Below, piece after piece: positions 16,899 through 27,200 of a DNA stretch of 64,000 bases. The DNA lies in the NCBI RefSeq assembly GCF_900129445.1, contig NZ_FQVT01000001.1, forward strand, positions 1 through 64,000, read 5' to 3'. The notes below the pieces were generated by a model, which was not told where the DNA came from, did not search any database, and saw only the letters and a program-made list of their open reading frames with translations. A program made the translations under genes and the position numbers. Source of the stretch: Salegentibacter echinorum. GTDB lineage: Bacteria; Bacteroidota; Bacteroidia; Flavobacteriales; Flavobacteriaceae. Each line of letters opens with the position of its first letter. Within the stretch, counting starts at the first letter, position 1.

Positions 16899-17086
16899 AA
16901 AAATTTCGTACAATACCGCTAATCGCGATTGCCGTCGCAAGCAGATTGCCATTTTAGGAAAATCAATTTCCGGTATGTTAATAATTGAAATGCAGGGTAT
17001 CAGCGAAAGTCAAAAATAGGATCCCTGGTAAAATTAAAAGCTGATTTTCAGCTAACTAAAGATAGTAATTTTTTTGGAAACCAATC

Positions 17087-17120
17087 ATAAAAAAAGACCT
17101 CTGAAAATTCAAAGGCCTTT
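17087..17120 (-). terminator. Rho-independent terminator after the RadC-like gene
   Basis: On the minus strand the stem AAAGGCCTTTG/CAGAGGTCTTT with a 6-base loop is followed by a run of T. It begins 23 bases past the RadC-like stop, separating that operon from the oriT region. Confidence 0.75.
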
Positions 17121-17142
17121 TAGATTAAAAAAAATATTACTT

Positions 17143-17592
17143 TTAAAGAATACCTTCATCGGCAAAACTGTAATACCGTCCATTCGGGGAAATGATCAAA
17201 TGATCTAAAACTTTAATATCAAAAAGTTCCCCGGCATGCTTAATTTTTTGGGTGAGGCGTTTATCGGCTTCACTAGGTCGAAGGGTCCCACTTGGATGAT
17301 TATGTAGTAATATCAAAGCCGTCGTGACTGACTTTAACACCACGGCAAACAAGATACGAACATCGACTAAAGTACCCGTGATTCCGCCGGTTGATAATTC
17401 GTAAATACCTTTTACCCGGTTGGCATTATTGAGCAGCATAATTTTAAAAGTCTCTTGCAGTTCAATACTGTTTTTGTTCCACTGCCCAAAGGCTAGATCT
17501 GCCGCACTTTGGGAACAGGTTATTTTAGGAAGCAAATTCACTTGAGTACTTCCGTTGTAACTTATGGCTATTTCATTAACTTTGGTTTTCAT
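17143..17592 (-). CDS. RadC-like JAB-domain protein
   Basis: 149 residues forming a single JAB/MPN-like domain. The zinc motif is HNHPSGTLRPSEAD (H-x-H...D) with the upstream glutamate in the LQETF segment. It lacks the N-terminal helix-hairpin-helix of chromosomal RadC. Short RadC-like proteins are carried by many mobile elements, and their biochemical role is not established. Together with ssb and the DUF6876 gene it makes the accessory operon of the element. Confidence 0.85.
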   Translation of the reverse strand: MKTKVNEIAISYNGSTQVNLLPKITCSQSAADLAFGQWNKNSIELQETFKIMLLNNANRVKGIYELSTGGITGTLVDVRILFAVVLKSVTTALILLHNHPSGTLRPSEADKRLTQKIKHAGELFDIKVLDHLIISPNGRYYSFADEGIL

Positions 17593-17619
17593 TGTTAGCT
17601 TGATTAAAGGGTTAATAAT

Positions 17620-17651
17620 AGAGGGCGTAACTTTCGACAGGAGCGCCCTCT
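17620..17651. repeat. Intergenic hairpin, copy A (DUF6876/RadC gap)
   Basis: AGAGGGCG and CGCCCTCT are 8-base arms around a loop with the core TTTCGAC. The same structure recurs at 18071-18102. It lies 6 bases past the DUF6876 stop. Confidence 0.65.
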
Positions 17652-17657
17652 TTAATT

Positions 17658-18038
17658 TTAATATTCGCTGGGTAACATCAGCGTATTGTTGACAAAAAAC
17701 AATCGCAGTTTATCGAGTGGGAAATCCATTACCCGGTAGCGGTGTTTCTCCAATATATTATCGTTGCTGTCGGAATACATTATTTCAGCCTCGTAACCTT
17801 TAGCATTTTGCTCCACTTTAGAAAGTCTTTTACAATCGATCGTAATAAACGCGCTACGTGCTATATGGCATTTTGCAATTACTGAAGCATCTGTAATCAG
17901 CCAAAAACATTGGGCAGCTTCCGCCAAATATTTCAATCCGTTAGTGTACCGGGTGTTTAACAATGGGATTTGAAATAAGGTTTCAGAACCGTGAAAATGT
18001 TGCAAGCCTTCTTTAATTTCATTAATTTGTGCTTTCAT
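17658..18038 (-). CDS. DUF6876 family protein
   Basis: 126 residues. LKYLAEAAQCFWLITDASVI is the recognisable family segment, preceded by LQHFHGSETLFQIP. DUF6876 proteins occur in Bacteroidota mobile elements between ssb and radC-like genes, as here. No catalytic residues are known. The start at 18038 has a good upstream A/T-rich gap, and the second hairpin (18071-18102) lies just before it. Confidence 0.7.
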   Translation of the reverse strand: MKAQINEIKEGLQHFHGSETLFQIPLLNTRYTNGLKYLAEAAQCFWLITDASVIAKCHIARSAFITIDCKRLSKVEQNAKGYEAEIMYSDSNDNILEKHRYRVMDFPLDKLRLFFVNNTLMLPSEY

Positions 18039-18070
18039 AATTTTTTTTAGTTTTATAAGTTATTTATAAA

Positions 18071-18102
18071 AGAGGGCGTGACCTTCGACTGAAACGCCCT
18101 CT
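18071..18102. repeat. Intergenic hairpin, copy B (ssb/DUF6876 gap)
   Basis: AGAGGGCGT and ACGCCCTCT are perfect 9-base arms around a loop with CTTCGAC. On the minus strand it follows the ssb stop by 15 bases and is followed by TTTTAT, so it may act as a partial terminator. It matches copy A in both arms and in the loop core. Confidence 0.7.
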
Positions 18103-18117
18103 TGTTTAATTACCGTG

Positions 18118-18462
18118 TTATGAATTGCCGTTTTTAGTGCCTAAAAGCAAAATTTCATTTGCTTCTACCTCTGTGATATAGCGTGTAACCCCGTCTTTCT
18201 CGTAACTGTGGGATTTTAGTTTTCCGCTAATTCCAATTTCTTTTCCCTTACCGGCATATTTCTCAATAATTTCGGCAGTTTTGTTCCAGGCTACAATGGT
18301 GTGCCATTCGGTTTTTTGAACTTTCTCTCCATTGGCGTTTTTATAAAACTCATTGGTGGCCAGTGAAAAGCGGACTACTTTTTTACCGCTATCCAGGTTA
18401 GTGATTTGTGGTGCTTCGCCCAGGTTTCCGATTAACTGTACTTGATTTTTTAAAGTGCTCAT
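18118..18462 (-). CDS. ssb: Single-stranded DNA-binding protein
   Basis: The OB-fold pattern is clear: NQVQLIGNLGEAPQI, KKVVRFSLATNEFYKN and WHTIVAWNKTAEIIEKY. I start at 18462 (MSTLKNQ) because this gives the standard N-terminus; the in-frame ATG further upstream adds residues unlike the family. The 114-residue product lacks the acidic C-terminal tail of housekeeping SSB, as is usual for plasmid or element forms. It would protect the transferred strand. Confidence 0.9.
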   Translation of the reverse strand: MSTLKNQVQLIGNLGEAPQITNLDSGKKVVRFSLATNEFYKNANGEKVQKTEWHTIVAWNKTAEIIEKYAGKGKEIGISGKLKSHSYEKDGVTRYITEVEANEILLLGTKNGNS

Positions 18463-19253
18463 AATAAAAGATTTAAATTGATTAAAAATGCTACCCAAAC
18501 CTTTTGGATAGTTTTGGTTTATATTTTTTTTAAGCTGATTTACTTATTATATCCAGAGCGTTTTCCTTTTTTTAGTCCCGCTTCCTTTTTGATGTTTTTA
18601 AATGATTTCATAATGATCTTTTTAGATTTACTTCCTACAGAGCCGTCCGCTGTTACCTTCTTTTTGTTGCTGATACATTTTCAAGACCTGGAATTAAGAA
18701 GGAGTTATAAAAGGGAGGCACGACCGGTTATGCACTCCGTTTAACTTCCAGGTATTGGTATTTTGCTTACAAAAAAAGGGTAGGGGCAGCGGTGGCTCGG
18801 GGGTAGGTTTAAATAACTATGATGAATTATAAAAACACGGGAAGGGGGACTACATGAAAGAATGACATCCTATTAAAGCGAACGCTATTCCCAATTTTAA
18901 GTTGGGAGTGGAGTGAAGTCTTCCGCCGGGGCGGAAGGTGTAATGCAATTGACAACTAAAATTGGGGAATGTGTTCAAGACTTTGGGAGGGGAAGCTCTT
19001 TGTCCTAATAGTGTCTTACTATGAAGCATTTTGGAAGTAGTAATAAAATTAAAACAAGATCTATCTCATAATCTCCATTGGAGACGTTTATGGCTTTGAT
19101 GAAACCATCAAAAGGCGCCCGCACCTGTTTGCCGCTGCCCTACAAGGTCTTTATCTTAAATTGATAAGCTGTAGTTATCAACTATTGATGAAATTAGTCC
19201 TATAAGTTATGAAAAAATGGAGTTACTTTGCTGTAAATTAATTTTGATATTAT
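18463..19253. other. 790-base gap: element edge with possible relics
   Basis: No convincing gene. A short minus-strand frame (18541-18611) reads MKSFKNIKKEAGLKKGKRSG, perhaps a small basic peptide ahead of ssb. CTTCCGCC/GGCGGAAG (18920-18937) is a tight hairpin. At about 19060-19160 the minus strand reads QVRAPFDGFIKAINVSNGDY, like the barrel-sandwich segment of RND membrane-fusion proteins, which may be a relic. A near-inverted pair (GTAGGGGCAGCGG about 18780; CCGCTGCCCTAC about 19130) brackets part of the gap. One edge of the mobile element probably lies here. Confidence 0.4.
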
Positions 19254-20744
19254 ATGTTTAAATATGGAATTGATCGGTTATCAATAAAAAAAGTAAAGGA
19301 CATAGTCGATGGCACTTTGAGAGGGAATTTAACAGATACAGCAAAGGAAAGGATAAACTCAAGTAGAAAAAAAGTAGAGGTTATAGCCAAGCAAAATAAA
19401 GCAGTCTATGGTATTAATACTGGATTTGGTCCGTTGTGTGATAAACAAATAGCCCCAGATGAAACTAAAAAGTTACAAGAAAATTTATTGATAAGCCATG
19501 CAGTTGGAGTTGGAAAGCCTATTGACAAAAAGTTGTCAAAAATTATGATGATCTGTAAAGTACACGCGCTATGTCAGGGATTTTCTGGAGTAAGGCTTAG
19601 CTTGATTGAGCGAATTATATATTTTATAGAAAATAACTTACTTCCAGTAGTGCCAGAACAAGGCTCTGTAGGTGCTTCAGGAGATTTAGCACCCCTATCT
19701 CACTTATTTTTGCCTTTAATAGGAGAAGGCGATTTTTGGATTGAAGATGATATTTGTTCAGCTAAAAAAGTCTTATCCTCTCACGGATTGAAGCCATTAC
19801 AATTAGAAGCTAAAGAAGGTCTAGGGCTCATAAACGGAACGCAATTTATTTTGGCCCATGCTATTAAAGGGCTTGATAAGATGAAATACCTACTGGATTT
19901 AGCAGATGTATCGGGGACTATGAGTCTAGAAGGGTTTCAGGGAAGTGCTGCTCCGTTTAAAAAAGCTTTGCATGAAATTCGTCCTTTTCCAGGGAATTTA
20001 AAAGTAGCCAAGAGAATTCGAAAATTGCTAAAAGATTCTCAGAATATAGAAAGTCATTTAGAGTGCAACCGTGTACAAGACCCTTATTCAATTCGATGTA
20101 TTCCTCAAGTACATGGTGCTTCTAGAAATGCTTATTATCATTTAAAAGAGTTGACAGAAATAGAAATGAATTCTGTTACCGATAATCCGATTGTTTTGAG
20201 TGAAACCGAAGCTATCTCTGGTGGTAATTTTCATGGACAACCTTTGGCAATGGCTATTGATTATGTCGCCTTGGCTGCCTCAGAATTAGGAAATATTTCT
20301 GATAGACGATGTTATTTATTATTAGAAGGCAAATATGGTTTGCCAAGATTACTTACGAAAAACGAAGGATTAAATTCGGGCTACATGATTCCGCAATATA
20401 CTACAGCTGCATTGGCGGCAGAAAATAAATCCTTGTGCTTTCCGCCATCGGCAGATAGTATACCAACATCTTTAGGACAAGAAGATCACGTATCTATGGG
20501 AAGTATTTCAGGCCGTAAACTGAATCAGATTTTAGAAAATATCGAAAAGATTCTAGCAATAGAATTAATGTTTGCAGTACAAGCCGTAGAATTTAGAAGA
20601 CCCAATACATTTTCAAAAATTATAGAGGAAAATATTGTAATTGTCCGAACTAAAGTAGATAAGTTAAAGGATGATAGAATATTAAAATACGACATCGACA
20701 ATATGATTGATTTAGTAAAAAACCAATCTTTAATTGTTAAGTAA
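19254..20744 (+). CDS. hutH: Histidine ammonia-lyase
   Basis: 496 residues, the usual length. The MIO prosthetic group forms from the ASG triplet in GSVGASGDLAPLSHL (about residue 142-144). YGINTGFGPL near residue 55 and GGNFHGQP (about 325) are other conserved active-site segments. It removes ammonia from L-histidine to give urocanate in the cytoplasm. hutU starts 12 bases after its stop, so they form one operon. All catalytic residues are intact even though the next pathway gene is broken. Confidence 0.95.
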   Translation: MFKYGIDRLSIKKVKDIVDGTLRGNLTDTAKERINSSRKKVEVIAKQNKAVYGINTGFGPLCDKQIAPDETKKLQENLLISHAVGVGKPIDKKLSKIMMICKVHALCQGFSGVRLSLIERIIYFIENNLLPVVPEQGSVGASGDLAPLSHLFLPLIGEGDFWIEDDICSAKKVLSSHGLKPLQLEAKEGLGLINGTQFILAHAIKGLDKMKYLLDLADVSGTMSLEGFQGSAAPFKKALHEIRPFPGNLKVAKRIRKLLKDSQNIESHLECNRVQDPYSIRCIPQVHGASRNAYYHLKELTEIEMNSVTDNPIVLSETEAISGGNFHGQPLAMAIDYVALAASELGNISDRRCYLLLEGKYGLPRLLTKNEGLNSGYMIPQYTTAALAAENKSLCFPPSADSIPTSLGQEDHVSMGSISGRKLNQILENIEKILAIELMFAVQAVEFRRPNTFSKIIEENIVIVRTKVDKLKDDRILKYDIDNMIDLVKNQSLIVK

Positions 20745-20756
20745 ATTACTTATAAT

Positions 20757-22754
20757 ATGACATTTCAAGAAAAAATTCTACAAGGAATACCGAATAATCT
20801 GCCTGCAAAAAAAGCTTGCGTTAAGAATATTAATAGAGCACCCAGACGTAAAGATATTTTATCAACTAAGGAAAAACAATTAGCAATTAAAAATGCTTTG
20901 AGGTACTTTCCTAAAGATTGGCATCAAGAATTAGCGGTTGAATTTGCTGAAGAATTACTCAGTTTTGGTCGTATTTATATGTATCGATTTAAACCGGATT
21001 ATCAAATTTATGCAAGAAATATTGCTGAATATCCTGGGAAATCTTTGCAAGCTAGAGCTATTATATTAATGATCCAGAATAATCTTGATCCAGAGGTGGC
21101 GCAGCACCCTGAAGAATTAATTACTTACGGAGGTAATGGATCGGTGTTTCAAAATTGGGCTCAATATCTTTTGACAGTTCAGTATTTAGCTACAATGACC
21201 GACGAACAGACCTTGCACTTATATTCTGGACATCCCATGGGCTTATTTCCATCCTCGAAGAGTGCTCCAAGAGTTGTTATTACCAATGGAATGGTAGTGC
21301 CCAATTATTCGCAACCAGATGACTGGGAAAAATTCAATGCGTTGGGCGTTTCTCAATATGGACAAATGACTGCAGGCTCGTTTATGTATATTGGACCGCA
21401 AGGAATTGTTCATGGAACCACGATTACTGTAATGAATGCATTTCGGCAAATCTTGCCGAAAGGTGAGAATCCAAATGGAAAAATTTTCTTAACCTCTGGA
21501 TTAGGAGGAATGAGCGGTGCACAACCGAAAGCAGGAAACATTGCCAATTGTATTACTATTTGCGCAGAAGTTAATCCGAAAGCAGCAATGAAAAGATATG
21601 AACAAGGCTGGGTAGATGTCCTAATTGATGATCTGGATAAACTAGTCGATAGAGCAAAACAAGCTCAAAAAAATAATCAAGTTATTTCCATTGCCTATAT
21701 AGGTAATGTAGTTGATATCTGGGAACGTTTTTATGAAGAAAATATTTATATTCATATTGGTTCAGATCAAACTTCACTGCATATTCCATGGACAGGAGGA
21801 TATTATCCGGTGGGTATTTCTTATGAAGAATCTAATCGACTGATTCGAGAAGAACCAGCTTTATTTAAAGATAAAGTGCAGGTATCTCTAAGAAGACAAG
21901 CAGCCGCTATAGGTAAGCATACTACAAGAGGTACCTATTTTTTCGATTACGGTAATGCGTTTCTACTGGAAACTTCCAGAGCAGGAGCAGATGTAATGGC
22001 AGAGAATAATATTGATTTTAAATATCCATCATATGTGCAAGACATACTGGGGCCAATGTTTTTCGACTATGGTTTTGGGCCATTCCGTTGGGTTTGTACT
22101 TCAGGTAAACCGGAAGATTTGGACACTACAGATAAAATAGCTGCAACAGTATTGCAAGAAATCATGGAAAATTCTCCAGAAGAGATTCAGTCCCAAATGG
22201 AAGACAATATCAAATGGATTAAGAATGCTAAAAAGAATAAAATGGTCGTTGGTTCGCAAACACGTATATTATATACAGACGCTGAAGGTAGATTAAAAAT
22301 TGCAAAAGCATTTAACGACGCTATAGCAGCCGGAAAAATAGGGCCTATAGTTTTAGGAAGAGATCATCATGATGTAAGTGGTACGGATTCCCCCTACCGG
22401 GAAACCTCTAATATCTATGATGGGAGTAAATATACTGCGGATATGGCCATTCATAATGTAATTGGTGATAGCTTTAGAGGCGCTACCTGGGTGTCCATTC
22501 ACAATGGCGGAGGTGTAGGTTGGGGAGAAGTAATAAACGGGGGATTTGGAATGGTGTTAGATGGTACACGGGAGGCTGAAGCAAATTTAAGGAATATGTT
22601 ATTTTATGATGTTAACAATGGAATCGCACGTAGAAGCTGGGCCAGAAATAAGGAAGCTGGCTTTGCTATTAAAAGAGAAATGAAAAGAACGCCAAACCTA
22701 AAAGTGACACTTCCAAATTTAGTTGAAGATACTATTTTAAATAATTTATTTTAA
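20757..22754 (+). CDS. hutU: Urocanate hydratase (long form)
   Basis: 665 residues; longer than the ~555-residue enzyme of Gammaproteobacteria but like the extended Bacteroidota form. Conserved features include FQNWAQY, YSGHPMGLFPS, LTSGLGGMSGAQPKA for NAD+ binding and HNGGGVGWGE near the C-terminus. The product of the reaction is imidazolonepropionate, the substrate for HutI. It is in an operon with hutH. The gene that follows is a hutI remnant, so the locally encoded pathway stops at this product. Confidence 0.95.
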   Translation: MTFQEKILQGIPNNLPAKKACVKNINRAPRRKDILSTKEKQLAIKNALRYFPKDWHQELAVEFAEELLSFGRIYMYRFKPDYQIYARNIAEYPGKSLQARAIILMIQNNLDPEVAQHPEELITYGGNGSVFQNWAQYLLTVQYLATMTDEQTLHLYSGHPMGLFPSSKSAPRVVITNGMVVPNYSQPDDWEKFNALGVSQYGQMTAGSFMYIGPQGIVHGTTITVMNAFRQILPKGENPNGKIFLTSGLGGMSGAQPKAGNIANCITICAEVNPKAAMKRYEQGWVDVLIDDLDKLVDRAKQAQKNNQVISIAYIGNVVDIWERFYEENIYIHIGSDQTSLHIPWTGGYYPVGISYEESNRLIREEPALFKDKVQVSLRRQAAAIGKHTTRGTYFFDYGNAFLLETSRAGADVMAENNIDFKYPSYVQDILGPMFFDYGFGPFRWVCTSGKPEDLDTTDKIAATVLQEIMENSPEEIQSQMEDNIKWIKNAKKNKMVVGSQTRILYTDAEGRLKIAKAFNDAIAAGKIGPIVLGRDHHDVSGTDSPYRETSNIYDGSKYTADMAIHNVIGDSFRGATWVSIHNGGGVGWGEVINGGFGMVLDGTREAEANLRNMLFYDVNNGIARRSWARNKEAGFAIKREMKRTPNLKVTLPNLVEDTILNNLF

Positions 22755-22769
22755 TTTTCACCTTGTCAA

Positions 22770-23105
22770 AAAAATAATTCAATTCTACTAATTTCTGGGA
22801 AAGATATTAATTGAATTACCTACAATTCAGAGATCTTATTTACTTGTGGAAAATGGTTTAATTTCTCACTTCGACAAAATGGCAGAATACCAAAAAATAA
22901 TTGATTAAGGCTTAATGTTAGCTCTGGTTGTTGATTACAACTCTGATTCTATCTTTCTGGAAATATGAATATAGTGGTTTTCTCGATCTATATTAAACGG
23001 AAAATCCGTCCTTGGTAAGACTTTTAGTGGTGAAACAATTGATGTTAATTATACTGTGAGTTTAGGGCATAAAATTGATGTGCTAACCAATAAAAGGATG
23101 CCATA
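22770..23105 (+). pseudogene. hutI: Wrecked hutI (imidazolonepropionase) remnant
   Basis: Around 22797-22910 the plus strand, after one frame slip, reads GKDI then ELPTIQ, SYLLVENGLISHFDKMAEY, which is the N-terminus of HutI (GKDI-ELP-I-AYLLVENG-I). A one-base excess near 22808 breaks the frame and a TAA ends it at about 22908. Metal-binding and catalytic parts are absent. A further open piece (about 23010-23103, KTFSGETIDVNYTVSLG) is not recognised. The position right after hutU is where hutI normally sits. Confidence 0.6.
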
Positions 23106-23190
23106 GACTTGAATCCGGTAATAAAATGGATACAATAAATCAATGTTTATACATTTTCTAAAATGTCTCTTGTTATTTATAATTTTCCTC

Positions 23191-24069
23191 CTAAAGTAAT
23201 TCTAAAAAATCATCTAAAATAGGATTGGTGTTTTTTCTATCCCATACGACCGATAAAGTTGTTCGCTGTGGAATATCTACTAATTCAATAAACTTGACAT
23301 TTTCATAATATGGGATTTGTAATGATTTAGGAATAATAGAAATACCAAAATTATTTTCAATTAGTTTGAAAATAGAATTAGCATGTATACTACTATGAGA
23401 TACTTTTGGAATAAAATCATTATCGTCAAAAATTTGCATTATTTTTTCAAAATACGATGGACTGAATTTAGGATCAAACAATATGAAAAATTCATCCTTA
23501 AATTGAGATAAATTCTTGTAATTGGAACTATCGATTGGATGATCTTTAGGTAAAACTAAACAGAAAGTTTCTAATAAAACAGATCGAAGACTCAAACCCG
23601 TCGGAACCCTCTCTAATCTAATAAAGCCTATATCGATATTTTGTAAAAGTAAATTTTCTACTTGTTTCTGGTTATCCATCTCTTTCAGAACGAAGTTAAT
23701 ATTTGGGGAGATCCTTTTAAATTTTAATAATAATTCTGGAATGATTTTTTGTATTGCAGACCCCACATAGCCTATAGTCAAACTACCCTCCTTACCGTTT
23801 TGGAGTAATTTAGCATGGTTAATTATTAGATTTAAGTTTTTTAAATTTTTTGTTATTTCATGTTTAAAATATTCTCCTACGTGTGTCAGTTTTACTTTTC
23901 TATTGTGTCGTTCAAATAATTGGATTCCCAAATCATCTTCCATTTGTTTGATTTGCCTACTAAGCCCAGGTTGCGAAATGTACAATTTCTCTGCGGCTTT
24001 TCTAAAATGGAGATCTTCAGCCACTGCTAAAAAATATCTAAGATGTCTAAATTCTATTTGATTACTCAT
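23191..24069 (-). CDS. LysR-type transcriptional regulator
   Basis: 292 residues from the ATG at 24069 (MSNQIEF). The winged HTH is HLRYFLAVAEDLHFRKAAEKLYISQPGLSRQIKQ-type, residues ~5-60, and the effector domain is the usual two-lobed fold (SLTIGYVGSAIQ opens it). It is divergent from the SusC gene with a 166-base gap that has two GGTATCAA repeats, so I expect it to control the transporter operon and itself. It might alternatively control hutHU, which lies on its other side. Confidence 0.9.
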   Translation of the reverse strand: MSNQIEFRHLRYFLAVAEDLHFRKAAEKLYISQPGLSRQIKQMEDDLGIQLFERHNRKVKLTHVGEYFKHEITKNLKNLNLIINHAKLLQNGKEGSLTIGYVGSAIQKIIPELLLKFKRISPNINFVLKEMDNQKQVENLLLQNIDIGFIRLERVPTGLSLRSVLLETFCLVLPKDHPIDSSNYKNLSQFKDEFFILFDPKFSPSYFEKIMQIFDDNDFIPKVSHSSIHANSIFKLIENNFGISIIPKSLQIPYYENVKFIELVDIPQRTTLSVVWDRKNTNPILDDFLELL

Positions 24070-24070
24070 A

Positions 24071-24110
24071 GGTATCAATAATTAGCTAAGTTAGTCTTAT
24101 TTGGTATCAA
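24071..24110. promoter_or_regulatory. Direct repeat in the LysR/SusC divergent region
   Basis: GGTATCAA at 24071-24078 and 24103-24110 lie 32 bases apart, about three helical turns, on the same face. The first abuts the LysR start codon. This suits LysR-family binding, but the repeats are short. Confidence 0.45.
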
Positions 24111-24235
24111 AAATAATACTAAATTTGAATTATTCAAGTTGAAAGAACGATTGTTGTGAAATTATTGTTCAGTATTAAAAAAATTTAGATCTTTCTCTCA
24201 TAAACATTGTTATCATTATCAAAAATCAATTATTC

Positions 24236-27200
24236 ATGAAAAATAAATTACAATTAATTTTGACACTATTTTTAGTGTTGATTTTACAGTCAAGCATTGC
24301 GCAAGAAAAGACAGTTTCGGGTATTGTTACGGGGGAGGATGGTATACCTATGCCTGGTGTGACTGTAATGGTTAAGGGTACTAAAACCGGAACCCAAACC
24401 AATTTTGACGGAAAATATTCTTTAAAAGCTAATATAGGTGATGTTCTTAATTTTAGTTTTATGGGTAAGAAAGTTGTGAATCGAGTAGTTGGTATTGAAG
24501 ATGTTATTGATGTTAAGATGCAGAAGAGCGCGGAGGCTCTTGATGAAGTAATGGTGGTTGCCTACGGATCTTCGGATAAGCGGAGTTTTACCGGGGCAGC
24601 GGAAACCGTGAATTCCGAAGCACTTACTCGTAGTTCTACAGCTAGTTTTGAAACTGCCCTTCAAGGAAAAGTTTCTGGGATTAACATTTCTACTTCGGGA
24701 CAGCCGGGTGGTAAATCTAACGTTCAAATAAGGGGTATTGGATCTATAAGTGGTAACACCCAGCCTTTGTATGTATTGGATGGAGTAGTAATTAACACCA
24801 ATTCAAATTTAAGAGCCGGTGATGATATGGTGGGAAGCACTGGATATAATCCTTTATCCACTATTAACTCTGAAGATATTAAAAGCATTACAGTTTTAAA
24901 AGATGCTGCTGCTTCCTCGCTTTATGGATCCAGAGCCGCAAACGGTGTTGTTATTATTACTACGAAAAAGGGCAAGGATGGAGAGACAGAAATTACACTT
25001 GGTGTTGAAACAGGGTATAGTCAAAATCTTACAGAAGAAAACCTTATAAATAACGACCAATTTAAAGACCTTTGGATTGAAGGTCAGATAAATCAATATA
25101 TTCAAAATAGTGAAAACGCTGAATTTACCAGGGTCTATGCTAATAATTCCCTTTATAGTTCCTATGAAAATCAGGCTACAAGTGATTATACAGATATATA
25201 TGGTAGTAATAATGTTAATTCAGACTGGCTTGACGCTATTTATCAGAATGGTTTAATTCAGAAATACAATCTTTCAGCAAGGGGAGGAAATGAAAAAACC
25301 TCTTTTTATATCTCGGGGAATTTTTTGGATCAAACAGGCACAATTATAGAAACAGGTTTAAAACGCTATTCTGGGAGATTAAACCTTGAAAACCAGGCAA
25401 AAGATTGGCTTAAACTCGGAGTCAATTTAACGGTAGCAAAGTCTGAAAGAGACGCCGCAAACTTTGACGGTTCATATGCCGGAGGTTTGAATCCGCTGTA
25501 TATGGCTAGAGTACTTCCACCTGCAGCATCAATATATGATTCGGAAGGCTATAGAGGTTTTGCAAACCTTCCCAATGATATTGAAAAAAACGCCAATCCA
25601 ATAGGGGTTTTAAAGGTCGGAGATTATGAAAATACCGAATTTAGGGTAAGGGGAGATGCCTTTGCAGAATTTCAAATTTTGGAGGCCCTTAGTTTTAAGA
25701 CCACTTTTGGTATAGATCAGCAAACGATTGATGAAACATTATACGACAATAAAGAGTTTGGTGCAGGTGGTGGTATTTGGAATGGTGTTCTTAACCGTGT
25801 GAAGAGTGAGGTATTGCAATACACAACCACAAACGTATTAAACTATAATGATAACTTTGAGAATCATGGCCTTGATATTTTGGTAGGACAGGAGTCACAA
25901 GTTTCTAAAATGAGCTCAATAAATGTCTATGGCTATGATATTTTAGACAGTGAATTATTATCAGCCAGCAGTATTGGTACGCTTTGGAGCCATACTGGTT
26001 TTGCAGAGAACTATTCACTTTTGTCTTATTTCTCGCAGATCTCATACGATTTTGATCAAAAATATTATGTAGCAGCAAGCTTTAGGCGGGACGGCTCTTC
26101 GCGATTTGGAAAAGATTCCCGTTGGGGAACATTTTGGTCCGTTTCTGGAGGTTGGGTAGCCACCGAGGAAGATTTTCTGAAGATAGATGGTTTGGAATAT
26201 TTAAAGTTCCGGGGAAGTTATGGAACTAATGGAAACTTGCCGCCTCAATATTATGCCGCCTTAGCATTTTTTGCAACAGATGGTAAGGGGTACGGGGGAG
26301 AATCTGGTTTGTCTTATGGGCAATTACAGAATCCAGATCTTTCCTGGGAATTAAGTAAAAACTTTAATATTGGAGTGGATGTCAACCTATTGAGCAATTT
26401 AGATTTAACGGTTAATTACTTCAGAAAAAAGACCGAAGATTTATTGCTGAATGTTCCCGTTTCCTTAAGCACCGGTTTTATGACCCAATTGCAAAATTAT
26501 GGTTCGATGATCAATAAAGGATGGGAGTTTGAAGTTGGATATAATTTTGTTTCTACCGAAGATTTTTCCTGGAGCAGCAGCGCTAACCTAACTATTCTTG
26601 ATAATAAGATTACCAAACTTAAAAACGATATAGTTCCTACATATAGTTCAAGATATGGTCAGGATCCTTTGATTATTAAGGAAGGCGAAAGTATCTATTC
26701 GTTTTATTTAAGAGATTATGCTGGTGTAGATCCTTCTACCGGTTATGCACAATATCATATTTTGGATGATGGAAAAAGGACTGGTGAGCTTACAACGAAT
26801 GCTCAAGAGGCTGGATACGGAATTTTTGGGGATGCTTTACAGGATTTTCAAGGTGGTTTATTCAACCAGTTAAATTATAAAAACTTTACATTCGATTTCC
26901 AATTTACTTTCGGTCTGGGAGGTAAGGTGTATGATCGTACTGCTTTTAAACGCGACGACGATGGATTTGCCCCTCAATATACCAATACAGTTGCTCAACT
27001 TGATCCCTGGAATCCAAATAATACAGATGCTACTGTGCCTATAAGGATCAATGGTAACCCAACATTTTCAAATGATGTTTCTACAAGACATTTATATGAT
27101 TCAGATTACCTTAAACTAAGGAATGTTAAATTGACTTATAATTTACCATCCTTATGGGATACTATAACTGGCGGCTCTGTTTACGTGCAGGGGGATAACC

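Noticed and set aside
18920-18937. CTTCCGCC/GGCGGAAG hairpin as an attachment site
   Set aside because: No matching direct repeat at the other side of the element was found, so it cannot be called an att site.
19060-19160. Relic of an RND membrane-fusion (CzcB-like) gene
   Set aside because: Only about 20 residues (APFDGFIKAINVSNGDY) match and nothing around them; kept as a note in the gap entry, not as a gene.
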